Part shown: positions 58,260-64,000 of the stretch, piece after piece | Layout: every line of letters starts with the position of its first letter | Position numbering within the stretch: the stretch's first letter is position 1 | The notes under the pieces: model-generated | Seen by the model: only the letters and a program-made list of their open reading frames with translations | What the model was told of the DNA's origin: nothing | Database searches by the model: none | Assembly (NCBI GenBank): GCA_016508695.1 | Contig: VNKQ01000014.1 | Location: 434,001 to 498,000 of the forward strand | Length of the DNA stretch: 64,000 nucleotides | Direction: 5' to 3' | DNA from: Hyphodiscus hymeniophilus | Taxonomy: Eukaryota; Ascomycota; Leotiomycetes; Helotiales; Hyphodiscaceae | Made by a program: the position numbers and the translations under genes

Positions 58260-60298
58260 TTAGCGCATACCGCCTCCAAATCCTCCTCCTCCACTCATCC
58301 CTTGTAGCCGATTTGCCAATTGGGGATACTTTTCTTGCACTTCCAATTGTGTTCGTGTCGCCTCAGCGTAGGACAGGGCGTTAACGATTTCCCCTTCTGT
58401 ACGCGAGAGCTCGGCAGCTCGCTCAAAATATTTTAGGGCGTCGGTCACCTTGCCTTGTTGAAGGAGAAGCTGCGCCATCGTTGCAACGGCAATGTCGCAT
58501 TCGGGATCAACTGGAAGGGGTTAGTTGTTGCATTCTGGGCTTGAGGATAACCTTACTGATGAGGGCCTTCTCGCAAAGCTTCTCCGCCTCTGCGAAATCC
58601 TGCTTCCATTGGAAGAGAGCGAGCGCCTTGTTGATCAAAGGTAGGACATTCATTCCAAGAGGTTTGGTCTGCTTCTCCATCTCAACAGCAGTGTCAAACT
58701 TCTCAATTGCTTCTTGGTACTTTTGTTGATCCAACAGAAGCTCTCCGTAGTAGTTGTAGACATCAGGCACCTTGTCGAAGTTCTTGATACACCTTCTGAA
58801 TGTAGCCATTGACGAAGCGATCGATCCCATCTTGTATTGTGTGACACCAAGTTGGATATGGGAGAAAATGAAGTCCCGGTCGAGATCGATTGATTTTTGG
58901 TAGTCCTTGGCAGCTTCTGGGAACTCGCCGAGGATAAAGTGGAGTTGGGCGCGGTGGTAGTAGATATCAGGATCACTGTCGTTCTGAGCCATTGCCTTCT
59001 CGAAGTCGTCTGCGGCGGCGTCTTTGTTTCCTGAATGATTGTTAGTAGATTCCCACCACTCAAAGAAAAACGTACCAAGTTCTAGGTGCATGCTTGCGCG
59101 TTTGATAAAGCTCTGCGTCAAGGCTGGATTTAAATCCACGCTCTTCGTCAAATCGCTCAAAGCTTCAAGGTTCTCACCACGGAGGTATCTGAATGTCCCA
59201 CGCATGTTGTATGCAAAAGCCTCAAGGTCTCCAAGATCACCCAACTCCAACGCCTTATCGAAAGCCGCTGCCGCTTCCTCGTAGCCATCACCAGACTTTT
59301 TACCCATAGAGCGCAGACCAAGTTGCAACTGTCCAAGCCCATTATCCTCTGGTAATTCAAGGCTCTCCTCTAATCCAGCAGGTGGGGGACGAGCGCGGAA
59401 ACTTTGTAGGTAGTTTGTAACGAATGTGGGGGAGGGTAATCTCTTGTCCTTCTCTGCAAGTATGGCCTTTCCCTTGGCCTCTGCCACCTTCTTAAGCAGT
59501 CTCTCCACTGCTTGCGCACTTGACTCGTTCCGAAAGCTATCAATTATACAGCTGGCGGTGAAATCGAGGAGAGCCTCGCTGTACTTCTCCAAGTGCTCGT
59601 ATGCGTTTGCCCTCCGGTTTAAAGCCTTGACGTATTCGTTATCCAGGTTGATCGCAGCAGTTGTATCATCAATGACCTTATCCCATTGACCAAGAGCATT
59701 GTAACATGCGGCGCGGTTCGAGTAGAAGATAGGATCAGGCTTGCAGATGATGGCTTTGCCATATAACTCAATAGCTTTGTTGTAGTCTTTGCTACCATAC
59801 GCGGTGTTTCCCGCAGCTTTTAGTTTGGCAGCATATTCCTTTCGTTCTTGTTCCGATAGAGATCCGACAGTTGTCTCGTCCACCTCGGGGAGTTCGTCAG
59901 CGGTCTCCTCGATCTCGACGGTTGGCGGCTTTGGCTTGGGGTCTGTAAGTCCTTTCTCGACATCGGCTTTTTTGTCCTCTTCCTTTTTTTTCGCCTTCCC
60001 TTTCTTTTCCTTTTTACTCGACTTCTTCGGCGAGTCTCTGCCAATTGTTGTGGTCTTCTGTAATGCTCCGTTAGCTATCCAACTCCTCTATCTCTCAACT
60101 TCTCACGCGACGTACCGAATCAGTCAAGTAATATGCAACACCAGCACCAGTAACAACCACCGCAACACCAGCAATCGTATAAACCACAGCCTTATTCTCT
60201 GACGCCCAACTTGTTATTCGATCCCACGCGGATGATGAAGGCGCTGACGCGAAATCTGGGACGCTCCGTCCTGGAGGCATTGTACTCGGCACAGACAT
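58260..60298 (-). CDS. TOM70: Mitochondrial import receptor TOM70 (629 aa)
   Basis: Four exons: 60298-60116, 60057-59076, 59030-58557, 58510-58260. Introns are 58, 45 and 46 nt; the 45-nt one (59075-59031) is in frame without stops. N-terminal anchor: one membrane helix at ~38-58 (VVYTIAGVAVVVTGAGVAYY) after a short Ser/Pro segment, then a Lys/Glu-rich linker. TPR motifs start at ~130 (AAGNTAYGSKDYNKAIELYG; SNRAACYNALGQWDKVIDD; NRRANAYEHLEKYSEALLDF), the Hsp70/Hsp90-clamp part. About seven more repeats follow (YYHRAQLHFILGEFPEAAKD; YNYYGELLLDQQKYQEAIEK; AQLLLQQGKVTDALKYFERA). It ends in a Gly-rich tail GGGGFGGGMR. It is an outer-membrane receptor for carrier-type preproteins handed over by Hsp70/Hsp90. 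Length and layout match fungal Tom70; all parts are intact. Confidence 0.97.
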
Positions 60299-61105
60299 CA
60301 GGAAACAAATTGATTATTAGGGGAAATAGAATTTAGTATGAAAAAGAGATAAGAAGAGCAGCTTGATGAACAGAGCTGGATGAGATTCCGGCGGATGAGA
60401 ATGCACAGTACAGTTCAGAAAAAGTTTGAGATCCAGCGAAAGCTCGCTCGTCATAGAATGACGCTATACCGTTTTGAGACATCCTCTTCCAAGTCGCGGC
60501 AACGATTGCTTTACAAGCTGGTATTCACGCCAAAGTCGTTCACGATGCATATCAATTCATAGAACTATTCCTCTCTTCAAGCATAGCACTTTTCTCCGGA
60601 TCTCAGTTGCTCGCCAGGGTTAGAAACTCCGGAGTCTCATTAGTAGTCTCCAAATCATCCACAGTTTGGACTATCCACCAGCAGTTTGCTGTTGTGTGAA
60701 CAATCCGGTTCAATCACGAGCACTTCGTGCTGCTAGACACACTTAAAAAACTTACCAAGGCCTTCTTGAACACTGTCCCGTGATTCCCTTGACTACTCTG
60801 ACGGAATATCAGACTCTGTGTCAGCAAGAAGGCTCAAAGATCTACCACTTGATGGGATCTTCATGTAAGTCAATTTCATGCACAGTATAGCAATTATTAT
60901 GATGTTTTGATATTTTTCAATGGTACTTCTCTTACTCGAGCTCTAGCTCGAAGTCGAGTCAATAAGCTCAGATCTCAAACCACATTTTGCTATTCAAGAC
61001 ATTTCCCCGTTTTAGTGTTGAGGTATTCCCTTACAGGACTCGTCAACCACCCTCAATGAACATCGTAAGAGCTGATTGTTCCATAGCTCAGTCCTGCTTT
61101 CAATC
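60299..61105. other. Divergent promoter region TOM70 / aminotransferase
   Basis: 800 bp between opposite starts. Short frames only; no RNA gene or repeat recognised. Confidence 0.55.
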
Positions 61106-62164
61106 ATGGCAACACCAGACTTCCAGCTCTTCACCTCCCTCCGTTACGACCCCCTTCTCGCCACCCTCCCCGACAATACAGCATCATGGCCTAACATCGT
61201 AGAACAATCCACCAAACCCAACTGTTCCCCTTTCTACATGGTATCCTTCCACCGCGACCGCATCCTCAAAGCAGCAGAGCACTTTGACTGGACGACCGCC
61301 GTCTCCAAAGTCCGAGGGCCGGAAGGCTTCTCATTCTTCCTCGCCAAGCTACACGAAGTGATCAATAGCACCTCCCCCTCTCCTCTTCGAGTGCGAGTCC
61401 TGCTCAGCCACGAAGGTAATATCACAGTGGAGAGCAGCTCTACGCCTAAAGTCAGCCAGCGGAGTCTCTTCCCCCGCCGGATTCCGCCTCCTCGTGGCCA
61501 GGCGAAAAAAGTAGAAGTCAGCCCTTTGACAGGAGGCGCTTTGACGCTCGGCTCAGGTGATGCTCTTCATGGGGATCCTGATATCGAACCGATCTGGGAG
61601 ATCTTCCCGGACTCGGCTCGGACTCAGCCTTCGCCATACACTACGGTAGGCGTGCTCCAAGGCCTCGTTTTATCTTCGAGATCTAGAACGTTGAGGCAAG
61701 TGCGAGACGTACTTCATCCTTTGGACATGTTCGCTTTCCTAGTTTCGAGAAGCTGGGATAAGTGTCTCGTGATCTTGTATTTGAATTTGGATCGATCCGA
61801 CTGAAGGCATGCTAATTCTGACGTTCGCCAGTACAAAACCACTAGCCGGGATATGTATAATGCTGCCAGGGAGAGAGTGGGAATAAAGGACATGACCGAG
61901 AAGAAGGAAGTATTAATAATATCTGCGGTCGATGGGGAGGTCATGGAGGGCAGTCTGACGAGTGTTTTCTTTTGGAGAGATGGCAGATGGGTAACGCCTA
62001 TCCTGAAGAGTGGTGGACAGGACGGAACGACGAGGAGGTGGGCTTTGGAGGAGGGGTTGTGTTCTGAAGGTGTAGTCAAGGTGGAGAGTCTGCAAGAGGG
62101 CGAGGAGTGTTGGATCAGTAATGGGGTTCGGGGTTTTAATCTGGGCAAGGTAAGATTATCCTAA
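61106..62164 (+). CDS. Class-IV aminotransferase, aminodeoxychorismate-lyase-like (290 aa)
   Basis: Exons 61106-61645 and 61832-62164. The 186-nt intron (GTAGGC, branch GCTAATTCTG, GCCAG) is longer than others here but closes the frame. The N-terminus FQLFTSLRYDP and FHRDRILKAAEHFDW are the typical opening of fungal 4-amino-4-deoxychorismate lyase proteins. The junction SPYTTYKTTSRDMYNAARER contains the PLP-binding Lys (K of YKTTSR), which is split off from exon 1 by the intron. Downstream EGSLTSVFFWRDGRWVTP and GTTRRWALEEG are fold-type IV cofactor and phosphate-loop motifs. The enzyme would make p-aminobenzoate (with pyruvate) for folate. Other class-IV activities such as D-amino-acid or branched-chain transamination cannot be excluded. 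Confidence 0.85.
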
Positions 62165-62879
62165 GGAGATGGGGTTCATGTTTATTTTGGGCATGGTTTT
62201 GAATTTAGGATGAGACGAGGAAAAGCTAAATACTATCCTCGTTATCTTCATTAATTTGCTACCAAAACTGTCCCGTGATATCCTTGCTACATCTTTCGAA
62301 ATTCCGGCCAAGACAAAGGAGAAGACAACACTATCCTCACTCTCCTCACTAGCCTGGCCATCCCCTACTCTCGTCAGCATGTCCCAAACCATGTAGTCCC
62401 GTGCCATCCTACCTACCGTACCCCTTGGTTTTCAAACGCTCCAAGTAACAGAGAGACCCGAAATACACAACGCACCATACCATACGCAGACGGCGTTCCT
62501 GAAATAAAAGTCACGGATGCAAGATCGCTCGCTATATCCCTTGAATACGCTAAAATTCTCCCATGAGAGTTCCGCAAGGAGACGAAGCCGTGAGTTCTGG
62601 CTACCTTATGTGGTCGAACGCTTTGGTGGAAGGGTTGTACTTGAGCTGGAACTTGGGTCACTGAACACGTGTGGGATGTTCGTCAGGCTCGGATCTTCTT
62701 GAGGCCAAGACTTCAGCTACAACCTCCCACAATATGTATATCTGCTCGAGATTATCAACAACTGGAAATCCTCATGCTGACATCTAGGTTCCGGACTTAG
62801 ACCCATATCATTGGGTTGTTCGCTGTTCGTTGGTTCCAGCCACTAATGCCGCATTTTAGACACTCGTTCAAGGTCTTCT
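62165..62879. other. 3' flank, no gene seen
   Basis: Short frames without family features between the aminotransferase stop and the retroelement relic. Confidence 0.5.
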
Positions 62880-63025
62880 TGCACTATTTATTTGCACTTG
62901 GGACTCACCAACGGGCGCAATACCTCGAAAATCACTACCGGCATGGAGTTCATGGAAAACTCGGACCCTGCCATTGCCAAGATCTGCGAAGCCTGCGAAC
63001 TGGCAAAGTCTCTTCGACAGAAGGT
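62880..63025 (+). mobile_element. Relic of Ty1/copia retrotransposon (GAG-pre-integrase fragment)
   Basis: Read from about 62887, one frame gives LHLGLTNGRN, ITTGMEFMENSDPAIAKICE and CELAKSLRQK. That has the layout of the zinc-binding pre-integrase segment of fungal copia polyproteins (H-x-x-x-G-H-x-N...TTG...C-E-x-C-x-L-A-K). The second zinc His is lost (HLGLTN for HLRLGHTN), the frame stops soon after, and no integrase or reverse transcriptase follows. It is a decayed fragment, not an active element. Confidence 0.5.
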
Positions 63026-64000
63026 AAGGCTCTCGCTGAAACTCTGTCCTTTCCACTTTCTCTTTTGTCTTTGTGTTTCTCGACAGCAGCTGTGTTTCTC
63101 GACAGAGCTACTGTCGATACGCTTCTTTATTCCGTAGAAATAAAGATATCGAGCAACATTGAGAGATTTGGAGTGGCAGAGGACGACACTCAAGGGTTGA
63201 TGGAGGCAGGAAGGGGCTGTCTTATCTGTCTTGAAGAGAGATACGATGGCCCGAGGCGGCGGTTCCTTATCACGAGCTGCATGATGCTTGCAACTAGCAC
63301 CGATCTAACTTGTGCGTTGCTTGCTTTTGATACCCTCTGCGATATTCTCCCATATCTCTTCAAAAGAGATGATCTTGTCGAAGTAACCAATCTCGAGTTG
63401 CAAGGCCACATTTCTTCAGTCTCCTAATTGGGCTTCTTAATAATTGTGGTCTCGTTGCTAAGTGCAAACTCACCAATGATCTTTTCGATCTCGTTCGGGA
63501 GTTTCACGTCTGTAGCTCGTAATCCTTCGCGTCTTGGTTATGCTTCTTAATCATATCGCAATGGGCCTTGGATTTGGCGTAAAATTTGCGCTATTGTTCT
63601 CGCTTATCTTCTTTCGCTTAGTTTATTGATCCCTAGGGTTAAACAGCAATGGTTGACTCTTGTTGGGGTGATCTTTCAGACACTATTTGTAAAGAGACTT
63701 GATAACGAACAACGGATCGTAATGTTCACGTTCATTGTCCTTGCGAGTCCGATTTTAGTCCTCCCCATCGTTTCCTGGTGACTGGCCCTCTTCAGTTCCT
63801 CAGATTTTGCATGTCACTCGCTGGAAAGAATGCAGGGCCAAATTGGCGCCACTGAGGTTATCTCTTGTCCCTCTGAATAAGTTGTAGCCTCCAAGCTGCT
63901 TAGCACTTTGAAACACTCATATGTGACTTTGGCAGAGTCAGAAGGCTTCATAAGAAACCTGTACGAGGGATAGGCTCCTTGTGCAGGAGAGGGGATGTCC
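63026..64000. other. Right-edge region, unresolved
   Basis: No confident gene. A plus-strand open stretch ending at a TGA near 63781 (about 75 codons, from ~63555) has two hydrophobic segments (ICAIVLAYLLSLSLLIP and IVMFTFIVLASPILVLP) but no start. Part of the minus strand at ~63440-63560 is also open (KLPNEIEKIIGEFAL). A gene could continue beyond the window. Confidence 0.3.

Noticed and set aside
61646..61804. Read-through extension of aminotransferase exon 1
   Set aside because: It separates the PLP lysine segment from exon 1 and has no family similarity; a GT-AG intron with branch site restores YTTYKTTSR.

Overview
The window looks like nuclear chromosomal DNA of a filamentous ascomycete (Pezizomycotina; I would guess Leotiomycetes, with low confidence at class level). 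The reasons are short introns of about 45-60 nt with GTAWGT-like donors, CTAAC/CTGAC branch sites and CAG/TAG acceptors, one gene per several kb with long spacers, and a gene set typical of this group: an UNC-104/KIF1 kinesin, a cell-wall-integrity MAP kinase, GPI-anchored GH16, But2-domain and DUF3455 secreted proteins, and a DNMT5-type DNA methyltransferase. Coding models below were spliced by hand from the sequence. Each was checked for reading-frame closure across every exon junction, and two genes fail that check.

Layout. 1-10.3 kb: the 3' end of a TMEM19/DUF92 membrane protein (+), then a 2,432-residue coiled-coil/TPR/repeat protein of unknown function (-) and a small TPR-like protein (-). 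12.2-15.0 kb: secreted GPI-anchored GH16 glucanase with an intron-rich Ser/Thr linker (+). 16.2-21.2 kb: kinesin-3 (-). 22.1-25.0 kb: ammonium transporter (-) divergent from a class-I glutamine-amidotransferase-like gene (+, frame broken), with GATA motifs in the shared promoter. 26.5-27.6 kb: secreted But2-domain protein (-). 30.0-32.0 kb: MFS transporter of the vacuolar/DHA2 type (+). 32.4-39.2 kb: a seven- or eight-exon DNMT5-type gene that fuses a cytosine-C5 methyltransferase to a SNF2 ATPase (-). 39.2-43.8 kb: gene-empty tract with small duplications. 43.8-45.1 kb: 2H phosphoesterase (+). 45.9-46.6 kb: ribosomal protein eL42 (-). 48.5-49.7 kb: SAP/HeH-like multipass membrane protein (+). 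51.9-53.4 kb: Slt2-type MAP kinase (+, 3' frame break). 54.3-55.1 kb: DUF3455 secreted protein (-). 58.3-60.3 kb: TOM70 (-). 61.1-62.2 kb: class-IV aminotransferase / aminodeoxychorismate-lyase-like enzyme (+). 62.9-63.0 kb: a Ty1/copia relic.

The genes are mostly unrelated housekeeping and surface functions; I see no biosynthetic cluster. The most interesting items are the DNMT5-like gene with all methyltransferase and ATPase motifs present, the array of equal-phase introns and tiny symmetric exons in the GH16 linker, the SSRYAS repeats of the giant coiled-coil protein, and two conserved genes whose frames would each be closed by one extra C in a CCCC run. That last pattern points to assembly errors or recent frameshifts.
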